A DNA stretch of 53,805 bases from an uncultured Acholeplasmatales bacterium (GTDB taxonomy: Bacteria; Bacillota_I; Bacilli_A; Acholeplasmatales; UBA5453): positions 1 to 53,805 of the forward strand of contig CAKMJY010000010.1 of NCBI GenBank assembly GCA_927433595.1. The letters run 5' to 3'. Positions 39,183 through 49,448 of this stretch are shown here, piece by piece (position 1 is the first letter of the stretch; every line of letters begins with the position of its first letter). Made by a program: the position numbers and the translations under genes. The notes beneath the pieces were generated by a model, which made no database searches, had not been told where the DNA came from, and was given only the letters and a program-made list of their open reading frames with translations.

Positions 39183-39539
39183 TTACGCATCTTCTTCCGG
39201 ACATGATGGAGCATTTTTAAAGGTACTTGAAAGATGTATAACTCTTTCCCCAACAAGTTCTATAACAGAAATTGTTTTATTGCTTGCGAGTTCGACTCGT
39301 TTGGTTTGTAATCTGCCGCGGATTGCAACCATTGAGCCTTTTTTGCAATAGTTCTCGATAATCTCAGCCGAACCTTGCCATAAACTACATGACACGAAAT
39401 CTGTCTCGTATAATCCGTCCATGTTTTTAAAAGCACGTTGTACAGCTATTTGAATATCTGAAACCTTTTTGCCATCCTCAGTTGTTTTCACAAAGGGATC
39501 GTGTGTTAATCTGCCAATCAGGGTAACTTGGTTTAGCAT
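39183..39539 (-). CDS. ssb: Single-stranded DNA-binding protein (short)
   Basis: 118 aa OB fold: MLNQVTLIGRLTHDP...GSMVAIRGRLQT; lacks the usual DD(I/L)PF tail. Confidence 0.92.
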   Translation of the reverse strand: MLNQVTLIGRLTHDPFVKTTEDGKKVSDIQIAVQRAFKNMDGLYETDFVSCSLWQGSAEIIENYCKKGSMVAIRGRLQTKRVELASNKTISVIELVGERVIHLSSTFKNAPSCPEEDA

Positions 39540-39631
39540 GGCTTACCTCCTTAATGACATTATATAGGAAGTTTCAACATAATAAAAATCGCCAAAACAG
39601 CATAGTCAGGCGTCCAAATTCATGGTTTATA

Positions 39632-39668
39632 TAAAAAAAACAGATGATATGGCTACATCACCTGTTTT
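39632..39668 (-). terminator. Intrinsic terminator after the M16 operon
   Basis: AAACAGGTGAT...ATCATCTGTTT + T-run on minus strand. Confidence 0.75.
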
Positions 39669-39693
39669 ACCAATTAAATGGTTGAATTTTTTA

Positions 39694-41007
39694 TCAAACT
39701 TGTTGATTTTGGACTTTCGACGGTAAAATGAATAAAGTTGAAATTCGCTTTTGATTAAAGTCTTTTGTCAATTTTTTAATATCATCTAATGTGATTGAAT
39801 CAATTAAATCTGGAATATCGAACATTGAGATGCCAAATGATTGATACTTCGTAAAACTCATCGAAATCGATTCTAAGCTATTTAAGCTCATGACGAATTG
39901 TCCAAACATACCACGTTTGATACGTTCGAAGCCTGTTTCATCTAACTTCTTACGTTTGAGTGATAATAACATTTGTTTTAGCTTTGCGCTTAACACATCT
40001 GGTGTATTGGTATCAGATGTCATGACGATGGATAACATGCCATTTTCTTGGATTGTTGAATATTCAAATGAGTCATTGATTAACCCATTCTTTAATAGGT
40101 CATTATAATATGTCCCTGAATTTGAGAAATACATATCCAGTAAAATCGATAGTGCAAAATCTTGTTTCAGTGCTTTTTGACCATCTTCTGGTGTCAGTTT
40201 CATCGCAATACCTAATTTAGGCATTACAACTGACATCTCGATTTCTTTATGAATGACGTTGATTTTCTTAGGTTCTTTTGGCATAATACGCTTAATTTCT
40301 GATTGCTTTTCGTATCCTTTTTTACCTTGATTTTCTTTGATGACATGGATCATTTCTTCTACATCAAAATTGCCAACCAATACCAATTCCATATTGGATG
40401 GATGATAGAATGCGTCGTATGCTTGATATAATTTTTTAGCAGTTATTTTCTTAATGGAGGCTACCGTCCCACCAATTTCAGTTTGTACTGGGTGTTTGAT
40501 ATAAAGATTTTGAAGTAACCCATAAAATAAACGTTGCGATGGATAATCTTGATACATTCTTAATTCTTCATCGATGATGCCTTGTTCCTTTTTAACACTG
40601 GAAGTTGTAAAGTATGGTGTTTGTACAAAATCCAACAAGTAACTTAACGCTTCTTTGGTATTATTGGTACCTGAGAATAAATAACTTGTGCGATCAAATG
40701 ATGTATAAGCATTTGCATTTACACCAAACTTAGACAAGTTTTCAAATGCATCTGTTTTATCTGGCATTGAAAACATCTTATGTTCTAAGAAGTGTGCAAT
40801 ACCAGCAGGTTGATTGACTTTTTTACCCGTTTTTGGATCATAAAAGCTTTGATCAAATGAGCCATAGCGTGTGGTAAAGGTTGCGAATACCTTATGATAA
40901 TCTTGTTTCGGAATCAAATAGACATTTAAGCCATTATCTAGCGTTTCATGATAAATGGTTTCATTTAATTTTTCGTAGACTAATTTTTCCATATTATCGC
41001 TCCACAT
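39694..41007 (-). CDS. ymfH: M16-family peptidase (YmfH-like)
   Basis: 437 aa; HFLEHKMF zinc motif (HXXEH). Confidence 0.9.
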   Translation of the reverse strand: MWSDNMEKLVYEKLNETIYHETLDNGLNVYLIPKQDYHKVFATFTTRYGSFDQSFYDPKTGKKVNQPAGIAHFLEHKMFSMPDKTDAFENLSKFGVNANAYTSFDRTSYLFSGTNNTKEALSYLLDFVQTPYFTTSSVKKEQGIIDEELRMYQDYPSQRLFYGLLQNLYIKHPVQTEIGGTVASIKKITAKKLYQAYDAFYHPSNMELVLVGNFDVEEMIHVIKENQGKKGYEKQSEIKRIMPKEPKKINVIHKEIEMSVVMPKLGIAMKLTPEDGQKALKQDFALSILLDMYFSNSGTYYNDLLKNGLINDSFEYSTIQENGMLSIVMTSDTNTPDVLSAKLKQMLLSLKRKKLDETGFERIKRGMFGQFVMSLNSLESISMSFTKYQSFGISMFDIPDLIDSITLDDIKKLTKDFNQKRISTLFILPSKVQNQQV

Positions 41008-42202
41008 CCAATAAATACACAGTATCTTTTACCAGAAGTTTGCCAACTTCAAGGAGTTGTTCTGGCGTGACTGCGTTGATTTTCGCAATACGTTCTTCTA
41101 ACGTTGCTTTCTTATTTAACAAGGCTTGAATGTATAATACATTTTGTCTCGCGCCTTGAGAGTCTTCCGATTCTTTTAAATCATTGATTAAAGCCTGTTT
41201 TGACAGATTTAGCTCTTTCTCACTGATTTTTATGGTCATCATTTTGTTTACCTCATCATCAATGACTTTTATTGCTAAATCAAGCCTTTTGGCATCAACA
41301 CCTGAATATAAGAACATTAAGCCCTTATAAGCATCGTAAACACTTGAAATGTAGTAACATAGACTATGTTTTTCTCTCACGTTCAAGAATAATCTAGAAT
41401 GGACATACCCACCTAGCGCAGCGTTAAATAAAACAGCCGCTGTGTGCAAGCTATCGCCTTGTCTAACTGGTAGTCTATAGCCGATGTTTAATTTCGTTTG
41501 ACTGATTTTATCTTGTTCAATGATTTCTGTGACAGATTCAACCGATTTGGTTTCGTAATCTAGGAAATCTGTTTGATTGAATGAAGCATTTGGAAAATAG
41601 GTTTCAGCTAGTTTGACGTGTGCCTCATTGACATCACCAGATAAAATGATTTGGAGTTCATCGTTTTTCAAAAATGATTGATAGGATTTTTTAAATTGTG
41701 CCAATGTCAAAGCTTCAATTTGTTCTTTTGTTCCAGCGACTCTGGCACCATATAGTTCATCTTTAGACATTTCATCGAATAAACGTGTTAAAGCATAACG
41801 TGTTTTATCATTTTCTTTGGAAATGACTTCTTCTAATAATAGTCTTTTTTCAACTTCAAAATCCTTTTGTGAGAACTGGTTGTGTCCATAGACATATTCA
41901 CGCATGAACTTTAACCCTTCTTCAAATAAGGCTTCATCGACTAACACTGGATTAACCAATTTTAGTTGTAGATGAATGACAGACAAACGCCCAATCTTGT
42001 TGGTATTCGAGGTTAGACTGGCACTATACATTTCTTCTAATTTTTCATTAAATACTTTTCTATTTTTGTATAAATTGGTTTTCGCACGTAATACACTTGG
42101 CAATAATGTTCGAAAGGCAAAGGTTTCTCTCGAAGCCTCTGCCTTAAACTTTAATGTGATTAAAACGGTTTTAAACTTTTTAGTTTGGTCAACTAAAATC
42201 AT
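40994..42202 (-). CDS. ymfF: M16-family peptidase-like protein (YmfF-like), apparently without HXXEH
   Basis: 402 aa; paired with YmfH; GYVHSRLFLNVREKHSLCYYISS. Confidence 0.88.
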   Translation of the reverse strand: MILVDQTKKFKTVLITLKFKAEASRETFAFRTLLPSVLRAKTNLYKNRKVFNEKLEEMYSASLTSNTNKIGRLSVIHLQLKLVNPVLVDEALFEEGLKFMREYVYGHNQFSQKDFEVEKRLLLEEVISKENDKTRYALTRLFDEMSKDELYGARVAGTKEQIEALTLAQFKKSYQSFLKNDELQIILSGDVNEAHVKLAETYFPNASFNQTDFLDYETKSVESVTEIIEQDKISQTKLNIGYRLPVRQGDSLHTAAVLFNAALGGYVHSRLFLNVREKHSLCYYISSVYDAYKGLMFLYSGVDAKRLDLAIKVIDDEVNKMMTIKISEKELNLSKQALINDLKESEDSQGARQNVLYIQALLNKKATLEERIAKINAVTPEQLLEVGKLLVKDTVYLLDVER

Positions 42203-42924
42203 TATTTAGATTTTCTCGCTACTTCTAGCGCAACTTCCATCATGCGTGTGAAAGATTGTTGTCTTTCTTCAGCAGTGGTTGCTTCGTGTGTAACCAATGA
42301 ATCTGAAACCGTTAATAGGCATGTTGCCTTTTTACCAAGTGCTTTGGCGTTTGCGAATAACGCGAAAGACTCCATTTCTACTGCCATACAACCTTGTTTG
42401 TTAAAACGTTCTTCATGGACAGAACCTTTTAGGTTATAAAAAACGTCTGAAGAGTGAATTCTACCAACATGTAATGGAATATTTAACTTTTCAGCAGCTT
42501 TTTTTGCTTTTGTATTTAATCTTCTGTCCGCTTTTAAGATTTTTGAACTGGTTAAACCCATGGTTTTTGCATAACTGGATTCACTATAAGCGTCATCGAC
42601 TAAGATGACATCATATAGATTTAAATCTTTGGTATATGCACCACATGAACCGACTCTAATGATGTTTTCAACACCATAGAATTGGAATAATTCGTATGAG
42701 TAAATACCAATTGAAGGCATCCCCATACCTGAACCCATGACTGTGACTGGTACACCTTTATATTTACCAGTGTAGCCAAACATATTTCTAACTTCGTTGA
42801 TCACAACGATATCTGTCAAAAATGTTTCTGCAATCATTTTCGCTCTGAGTGGATCCCCAGGCATTAAGACTGTTTTTGCGATTAAACTCTTATCTTTTAG
42901 ACTAATATGAGGTGTTGGAATCAT
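42202..42924 (-). CDS. deoD: Purine-nucleoside phosphorylase
   Basis: 240 aa; [42 protein letters not shown]. Confidence 0.97.
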   Translation of the reverse strand: MIPTPHISLKDKSLIAKTVLMPGDPLRAKMIAETFLTDIVVINEVRNMFGYTGKYKGVPVTVMGSGMGMPSIGIYSYELFQFYGVENIIRVGSCGAYTKDLNLYDVILVDDAYSESSYAKTMGLTSSKILKADRRLNTKAKKAAEKLNIPLHVGRIHSSDVFYNLKGSVHEERFNKQGCMAVEMESFALFANAKALGKKATCLLTVSDSLVTHEATTAEERQQSFTRMMEVALEVARKSK

Positions 42925-43579
42925 TGCTTGAATCTCCTTTATTTTCCATTATTTTAATACCAGATGATGCGCCAATGCGTGTTGCACCTGCGTTAATCAT
43001 GGTCATTGCATCTTCGTAACTTCTGACGCCACCTGAGGCTTTAACGCCAAAGTTTGGCCCGACAGTTTGACGCATTAATTGAATGTGTTCTTTTGTTGCA
43101 CCGCCTGTAGAAAACCCAGTTGAGGTTTTCACAAAATGTGCACCAGCTTTTACCGTTAATTCGCATGCCTTGACAATTTCTTTATCCGTTAATAGACATG
43201 TTTCTAAAATGACTTTTACAGTTTTGCCTGCTGCAGCTTGGACAACTGACTTAATATCGTTTAATACGTGATCATATTGTTGGTCTTTCAAGTTACCAAC
43301 TGAAATGACCATGTCGATTTCATCTGCACCATCTAAAATGGCTTGTTTGGTTTCAAATGCTTTTACGCTTGTTTCATGTGCGCCACTTGGAAAGCCAACG
43401 ACTGTACAGACAAGCACATTTGATGACGCGAGTGATGCTTTCGCAAGCTTCACATAATTTGGATTGACACAAACACTCATGAAATCATATGTTTTCGCTT
43501 CTTCGCAAAGTTTTACAATTTCAGATGCTCTAACACTTGGTCCTAACTTCGTGTGGTCAATGTATTTATTTAATAACAT
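42902..43579 (-). CDS. deoC: Deoxyribose-phosphate aldolase
   Basis: 225 aa; [33 protein letters not shown]. Confidence 0.97.
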   Translation of the reverse strand: MLLNKYIDHTKLGPSVRASEIVKLCEEAKTYDFMSVCVNPNYVKLAKASLASSNVLVCTVVGFPSGAHETSVKAFETKQAILDGADEIDMVISVGNLKDQQYDHVLNDIKSVVQAAAGKTVKVILETCLLTDKEIVKACELTVKAGAHFVKTSTGFSTGGATKEHIQLMRQTVGPNFGVKASGGVRSYEDAMTMINAGATRIGASSGIKIMENKGDSSNDSNTSY

Positions 43580-43590
43580 ATATTATCCCC

Positions 43591-43806
43591 CTATGCTTTT
43601 TTTCTTAAAAAATAAATGTGTACTAAGACTAAACCTGTATTAAGCAGGGTTACTGATATTGAGTTAATTAAAATACCATAACCAATAAATAACGTTGCCC
43701 CAACGATATTAATTAAGCGAATTTTACGTTCGCCTTTCATCAAAAATGAAACTAAAACCAAAGCACCTGCTAATATGCCGATTGTTTCTGTAATTGCTGG
43801 ATCCAT
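43591..43806 (-). CDS. Small three-TM protein, SemiSWEET/YgjV-like
   Basis: 71 aa, three hydrophobic segments, IGILAGALVLVSFLMKGERKIRLINIVGATLF; good SD. Confidence 0.6.
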   Translation of the reverse strand: MDPAITETIGILAGALVLVSFLMKGERKIRLINIVGATLFIGYGILINSISVTLLNTGLVLVHIYFLRKKA

Positions 43807-43830
43807 TCGATACCTCCTTTTCGTTATAAA

Positions 43831-43848
43831 AAGGGTCAGTTGACCCTT
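43831..43848 (-). terminator. Hairpin AAGGGTCA-ac-TGACCCTT overlapping the stop codon of the upstream gene
   Basis: 8-bp perfect stem then T-rich on minus strand. Confidence 0.65.
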
Positions 43849-44437
43849 AAATGTCCATCACTTGATCTATTTCAATGTGAACCAAAGATTGATTAATTGG
43901 CGTGAATTTTGATTTTTTCAATATTTTCATCACTTTTTTCAATGCTTTATGTTCAATGACTTTTGTGTTCTGTAAAAAACCAGGTACACTTACCGTCATT
44001 TTTTCGATTTTCGCCATCACTTCATCATATGGCAAAATCTTATTTTCTAAACCGACTCTGTAATAAATATAGTCGATATGAGGTGGGAATAATGTGAGTG
44101 TATTTTCTCGCCATTCCACCGTAAAATGTACTTTATCTTGGTCATCTACGACGACAAAGTAGTTAGGTACATAAACATCTAACTCTTTATAGTACCTGTG
44201 TAAATCATATTGTTCATCTACATACTTCAAACAATCGTTCAATTTATGGTCTGGGTAATAATAATAGTTGGTTAACTGATACCCATACTTTTCACGGTAT
44301 TTTTTACGGTCGATATCAAATACTTTCTCAACCACTTCCATTTTGAACTTTAATACGTCCTCAAATAGGTTATGATAAACAGCGAAATTGAATTCCTTAC
44401 AAAGTTTATCGACGATATCAAACACTTTTTTTCGCAC
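43847..44437 (-). CDS. Uncharacterised protein (196 aa), possible C-terminal part of a frameshifted gene
   Basis: Starts with GTG inside the upstream ORF, no clear SD. Confidence 0.55.
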   Translation of the reverse strand: MRKKVFDIVDKLCKEFNFAVYHNLFEDVLKFKMEVVEKVFDIDRKKYREKYGYQLTNYYYYPDHKLNDCLKYVDEQYDLHRYYKELDVYVPNYFVVVDDQDKVHFTVEWRENTLTLFPPHIDYIYYRVGLENKILPYDEVMAKIEKMTVSVPGFLQNTKVIEHKALKKVMKILKKSKFTPINQSLVHIEIDQVMDI

Positions 44438-44714
44438 TATAAAAAGGCGTCATCAAAGGCATTTCTAACCTAAAATTAACATCCAAATATTGTGGATCAA
44501 GTTTATATATATCGTGTACCGTGGATTTACGTGAAATAATAAAATCCGCTTTTGTTCTTAAAACTGGATGACGGTACTCAATTCTAACTTCACTAGAAGT
44601 TTCGGATACATCAGCCATCTTTGCTTCTGATACCTCATCGAAAAAAGACAAAAGACGTTCATAATCGAACGAGCGACTTTTTTCCTTGAAAAAATGAAGC
44701 AGAAATACGCTCAT
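44418..44714 (-). CDS. Uncharacterised protein (98 aa), possible N-terminal part of the same gene
   Basis: Overlaps next ORF by 20 nt at an A7 run. Confidence 0.55.
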   Translation of the reverse strand: MSVFLLHFFKEKSRSFDYERLLSFFDEVSEAKMADVSETSSEVRIEYRHPVLRTKADFIISRKSTVHDIYKLDPQYLDVNFRLEMPLMTPFYSAKKSV

Positions 44715-44726
44715 ATAGCCACCACC

Positions 44727-45503
44727 TTACTTAATTATATTATCATAAATCGCTTGTGTATTCAATTGCTTTTGATTTGCTAAATTTTGAAGTAAATTAG
44801 AATGTGTTCTATTTTCGAATAATGGCGTGATAGATAAATAGCCAGTTCTAAAGGCCATGACATCTGATTGCATATCTTCTTCACGCTCTAAAAGTTCATA
44901 CACCGTTTCATAACTACCATCTGCATTTTGATTAAACTTAGCAGCATGATGGTGTAAGCCTTGAGTGGTCCATTTGACGCCAATAAACATATCAAATTTC
45001 GAGCTTGGGTAGTTTATATTTAAGATATATGAATCCCCTAATGCTTGGTGTTCAAGCAAGTACTTTACCAAAGGATAAATGCTTTTTTCAGCCATGTGAA
45101 GGCTTTTTTTAGGTCCAGAAACTGCAATCGCTTTAATGCCTAAAATCAGGGCTTCTGTTGCTGCAGCTACGGTCCCAGAATAAAGAACATCCGATCCAAC
45201 ATTTAACCCACTATTCACACCTGACACACATAAATCAAATTTAACACCCAGTGTCCCAACTGCAATTCTCGTACAATCGGCTGGTTTACCTAAAACAGAT
45301 AATGCTTTTTTTGCACCATATAAACGACCATAATCTTTTACATATAGTGGTTGATTGATGGTAATGCCATGCCCTTGACCACTTTGATGGGTCTCAGGTG
45401 CGACGATGTAAATATCACCAAGGGGTGCTAGCTGTTCTGCTAGCACCTTTAGTCCTGGTTCTAATATGCCATCGTCATTAACGATTAAAATGTTCATAGT
45501 CAT
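44727..45503 (-). CDS. surE: 5'-nucleotidase SurE
   Basis: 258 aa; NILIVNDDGILEPGL, SGVNSGLNVGSDVLYSGTVAAATEA. Confidence 0.97.
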   Translation of the reverse strand: MTMNILIVNDDGILEPGLKVLAEQLAPLGDIYIVAPETHQSGQGHGITINQPLYVKDYGRLYGAKKALSVLGKPADCTRIAVGTLGVKFDLCVSGVNSGLNVGSDVLYSGTVAAATEALILGIKAIAVSGPKKSLHMAEKSIYPLVKYLLEHQALGDSYILNINYPSSKFDMFIGVKWTTQGLHHHAAKFNQNADGSYETVYELLEREEDMQSDVMAFRTGYLSITPLFENRTHSNLLQNLANQKQLNTQAIYDNIIK

Positions 45504-48192
45504 CTTCCTTTAAAACAGCTTCACAACGCGCACAAACATGGTGTTCATTGAGTGATTCTACAATATTCCAGCATCTTTCACACTTGTAGCCTTCTGCAAC
45601 AGTTGCAACCACTTCAAGTGTGTCTTTTTCAACAAATTGAACACTTGAAACCATCCATACTTGTTGATAAGAGATATGTAAGCTTTCTAAATCTTTTAGC
45701 ATTGCTTTAGGTGCGTAAATGGTTACGCTAGCTTCTAGCGATTTACCAATGGTCTTATCTTTACGCATACCTTCTAATACTTGTAGTAATTGATCACGTA
45801 CTTGGGTGAATGTTTCAAACGCATCATCGAGTGATAAATCATCAAACGATCTAGCCATCGGCATATTTTCTAAGTAAACATCATCTTTGCGTTCAAAGTT
45901 TAAAGCCCAATATGCTTCACTGGTTGTATGTGGTAAGATTGGATTTAGTAGTTTCAATAATGCCATTAATTGTTCATATAAAACCGTTTGAACACTACGT
46001 CTTAATAACCCATTTTTCGCTTCTACGTATAAGATATCTTTTGTGTAATCTAAGTAGAATGCGGATAAATCATTGATCATGTAATTGGTCACCATACGGT
46101 ATACAGAATCAAAACGGTATTGGTCATAAGATTCAATGACGTTCTTTCTCAAATTTTCTAGTTTATGCAACATGACTTTATCGAGGTTGCCAAGTTGATC
46201 ATATGCGACATAGTTATGCTTAGGATCAAAATCATCTAAATTGGATAATAAGAACTTAATGGTATTTCTGATCTTTCGGTAAGACTCAGATACTTGTTTC
46301 ATTAAGTTGTCACCAATTCTCACATCGGATGCATATTCAACGGATGATACCCATAAACGTAAGATATCCGCACCCATTTCATTGGTGATTTTTAGCGGAT
46401 CCGTGGTGTTACCCAATGATTTACTCATAGCTCTACCATCTTTATCTAATACGAAGCCATGTGATACAACCGCTTTATATGGCGCCATGCCATATAATGC
46501 AACACCAGTGATTAAGGATGAATTAAACCAACCTCTATATTGGTCAGACCCCTCTAGGTATAAATCAGCTGGATAAGGTAGACCTCTTCTTTGTAATAAC
46601 TTATGACTTGAACCTGAATCGAACCAAACATCCATGATGTCTGTTTCTTTTCTAAAGATACCATTTGGGCTACCTGGGTGCTGATAACCTACAGGTAATA
46701 AATCCTTAACATCCATATCTAACCAGGCGTTTGTCCCTGATTTTTCAACGATATTTGCTACATGAAGGATGACGTCTTTGTCTAAAATAGCATCGCCATT
46801 TTCTGCATAAAATACTGGAATTGGTACACCCCAAGCACGTTGTCTGGAGATACACCAGTCGTTTCTATCTTTGATCATGTTGTGAATTCTTAATTCGCCC
46901 CATTTTTGGACCCAATCGGTTTCTTTGATTTGATCTAATAGGGTTGCTTTAAGCATATCGATGGATGCAAACCATTGTGGGGTTGCTCTAAAGATGATTG
47001 GCTTTTTTGTACGCCAGTCATGTGGATAGCTATGTTTAAAGTAGTCGACATGTAATATGTGACCTGTTTCTTTTAATTTTTCAATGATGAGTGGATTGGC
47101 TTTTTCATAATAGATGCCTTCAAATTCAAGCGCTTCTTTTGTGAAAATACCTTTGTCATCGACTGGTACTAAAATATCTAAGTTATATTTTTTACCAACG
47201 TTATAGTCATCTTCCCCGTGTCCTGGCGCGGTATGGACTAAACCAGTACCATCAGAATCGGTAACGTGATCGCCAACGATGACTGGGCAGACTTTGCCGT
47301 TTAATGGATGGACGTATTCAACAAACTCTAAATCTGACCCTTTGAACGTTGATAATACGTCATACTGTTCAAACTTTAAGACGGTTGCTACTTTCTCTAA
47401 TAACGATTTTGCAACCACATAGACGTTTTCGCCAACCTTAACCGATACATAATCCATGGTTGGATTTGCAGAGATGGCTAAGTTTGCTGGCAATGTCCAA
47501 GGTGTGGTTGTCCAAATGATTAGCTTTTGACCTTTATAACGTTCAGATACGACATCAAACGCCACGTAAATAGATGGGCTTGTCACGTCTTGGTATTCAA
47601 TTTCAGCTTCGGCTAACGCTGATTCTGAACTTGGTGACCAATAGACTGGTTTTAAGCCTTTATAGATTAAGCCTTTATCCGCCATGGTTGCGAACACCCT
47701 CAATTGATCCGCTTCAAATGCTGGATTCAATGTGATATAAGGATTATCCCATTCGCCTAAAATACCTAGTCGTTTAAACTGGGTTTTTTGCATATTGATT
47801 TGTTCAAGTGCGTAATCATGACACAATCTTCTGAAGTCACTAACTGACATTTCTTTGCGGTTAACGCCTTTTTTGGTCAATGCTTGTTCGATTGGTAAGC
47901 CATGGGTATCCCAACCTGGGATATATGGGGTATAAAAGCCTTGCATGGTTTTATATCTTAATACAAAGTCCTTCAAGATTTTATTGAGTGAATGCCCAAT
48001 ATGGATAGCCCCGTTTGCATATGGTGGCCCATCATGCAAAATAAACGGTTTGCCGTCTTTGTTTTTTTCTAGTACCCTGTCGTATAAATGCATCTCATCC
48101 CATTTTTTCTGGAATTCGAGTTCTCTAACGCCAAGATTACCTCTCATCTCAAAACTGGTTTTCGGTAATAATAGTGTGTCTTTTAGTTCCAT
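45478..48192 (-). CDS. ileS: Isoleucyl-tRNA synthetase
   Basis: 904 aa; HIGHSLNKILKDF, KDGRAMSKSLGN, C-terminal zinc motif CERCWN...CARC. Confidence 0.99.
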   Translation of the reverse strand: MELKDTLLLPKTSFEMRGNLGVRELEFQKKWDEMHLYDRVLEKNKDGKPFILHDGPPYANGAIHIGHSLNKILKDFVLRYKTMQGFYTPYIPGWDTHGLPIEQALTKKGVNRKEMSVSDFRRLCHDYALEQINMQKTQFKRLGILGEWDNPYITLNPAFEADQLRVFATMADKGLIYKGLKPVYWSPSSESALAEAEIEYQDVTSPSIYVAFDVVSERYKGQKLIIWTTTPWTLPANLAISANPTMDYVSVKVGENVYVVAKSLLEKVATVLKFEQYDVLSTFKGSDLEFVEYVHPLNGKVCPVIVGDHVTDSDGTGLVHTAPGHGEDDYNVGKKYNLDILVPVDDKGIFTKEALEFEGIYYEKANPLIIEKLKETGHILHVDYFKHSYPHDWRTKKPIIFRATPQWFASIDMLKATLLDQIKETDWVQKWGELRIHNMIKDRNDWCISRQRAWGVPIPVFYAENGDAILDKDVILHVANIVEKSGTNAWLDMDVKDLLPVGYQHPGSPNGIFRKETDIMDVWFDSGSSHKLLQRRGLPYPADLYLEGSDQYRGWFNSSLITGVALYGMAPYKAVVSHGFVLDKDGRAMSKSLGNTTDPLKITNEMGADILRLWVSSVEYASDVRIGDNLMKQVSESYRKIRNTIKFLLSNLDDFDPKHNYVAYDQLGNLDKVMLHKLENLRKNVIESYDQYRFDSVYRMVTNYMINDLSAFYLDYTKDILYVEAKNGLLRRSVQTVLYEQLMALLKLLNPILPHTTSEAYWALNFERKDDVYLENMPMARSFDDLSLDDAFETFTQVRDQLLQVLEGMRKDKTIGKSLEASVTIYAPKAMLKDLESLHISYQQVWMVSSVQFVEKDTLEVVATVAEGYKCERCWNIVESLNEHHVCARCEAVLKEDDYEHFNR

Positions 48193-48212
48193 GTTGAACC
48201 TCCTATAAAAAT

Positions 48213-48410
48213 AAAAAAATCGCCCTTAACTCTAAGGACGACATAATCGCGGTACCACCTTAGTTCTATGTTGCCATAGCCCTCAACGCTTTAAAGCAGC
48301 GGATACTTTTTTACTCCATGGTGATATCCTTTGGTTTTTTTGCTTAAGCTTTCACTGTCCTTAAGTCGCTTGATGTCCATTTGGCCAAGGCGTTGTCCAT
48401 TTCATCGTAA
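48213..48410 (-). ncRNA. T-box leader of ileS with terminator
   Basis: Minus strand AAGGTGGTACCGCG (48248-48261) T-box sequence, followed by GTCGTCCTTA...TAAGGGCGA + T7 terminator. 5' end approximate. Confidence 0.92.
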
Positions 48411-49109
48411 TAATTCACATTTGATTCGGGTTTTTTGTTTTTTCGATTCTCCCAGTAATTCAACCAAGCGAATTCGACCAAATCCTCTAACTGATATTAT
48501 ATCATAAGGTTTACAAATATTGGTATATTTTTGAACCGGTATGAAGTTGATTTTAATCTTTTCTTGATCGATGAGTGCTTTAACGCTCTCACGGTTTAGC
48601 TTAAATGCTTTTGCGACCAAGGCATCTACCCTTAGACTATCTAGTGACAAAAGAATGGTTTCTACCTTTTCCTCACTTTTATCAGGCAAGTTAGTCACCA
48701 CTTCGAAGTACACAAAATCTCGTTTGATTTGGTGTAGTTCAAGGACATAATCTGTCATGATGGCGTCCACTTGAATGTATATATGGGATTTGGTGATGAG
48801 AATATCACCGAATACATTACGTTCTATCCCTAGTGAGGTCAGTGCCCCCAATATGTCTCGATGTGTGATGGTGTCATCATCGTATTTGGCACATAAGTAG
48901 GTGATATTAAAGTCAGGGTTAGTCTCGATATCAGAGACGTATACACGTCTATATTCGCTTGAGTCATCACTTTCATAAATAAAGAAGTCCTTAAATACAC
49001 TTTTGACCCAAGTTCTTTCCACTGGGTTTAAAAAGCGATAAAGGATGTCTTTTGAAAATCGTTCTTTTTGACTTTTTAAACGAACTAAAAAATCACTCTT
49101 TGTATTCAT
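48402..49109 (-). CDS. ylmH: S4-domain RNA-binding protein YlmH
   Basis: 235 aa; S4 region LRVDALVAKAFKLNRESVKALIDQEKIKIN. Confidence 0.9.
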   Translation of the reverse strand: MNTKSDFLVRLKSQKERFSKDILYRFLNPVERTWVKSVFKDFFIYESDDSSEYRRVYVSDIETNPDFNITYLCAKYDDDTITHRDILGALTSLGIERNVFGDILITKSHIYIQVDAIMTDYVLELHQIKRDFVYFEVVTNLPDKSEEKVETILLSLDSLRVDALVAKAFKLNRESVKALIDQEKIKINFIPVQKYTNICKPYDIISVRGFGRIRLVELLGESKKQKTRIKCELLR

Positions 49110-49440
49110 CGATAAACTGTTTTAAAGAACCATCTTTAAATTCTTGTTCTCTTGCAAACAAGAACACTTTTTTATTGATTTGTGTGATTTGTCCTTCAAG
49201 CGTAAAAATAACACCTGACAAGAATGCCATGATTTTATTGGCTGGGTCTGGTGCTAACTCTTCAAAGTTTAACACCAAAGGGTTGCCGTCGATCAAATCT
49301 CTGGCTAACATCGTGATGTATTGATCATCATCGGTTTGTAAGCTTTCGAATATGATACGTTCGAATGCAGTTGTGGTCGATTCACCTTGATAATTCGGTA
49401 AATCATATTCTGTTTTCTTGCTTTTACTAAATATTGCCAT
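49093..49440 (-). CDS. sepF: Cell division protein SepF
   Basis: 115 aa; DLIDGNPLVLNFEELAPDPANKIMAFLSGVIFTLEGQI. Confidence 0.93.
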   Translation of the reverse strand: MAIFSKSKKTEYDLPNYQGESTTTAFERIIFESLQTDDDQYITMLARDLIDGNPLVLNFEELAPDPANKIMAFLSGVIFTLEGQITQINKKVFLFAREQEFKDGSLKQFIDEYKE

Positions 49441-49448
49441 AAGTCACC

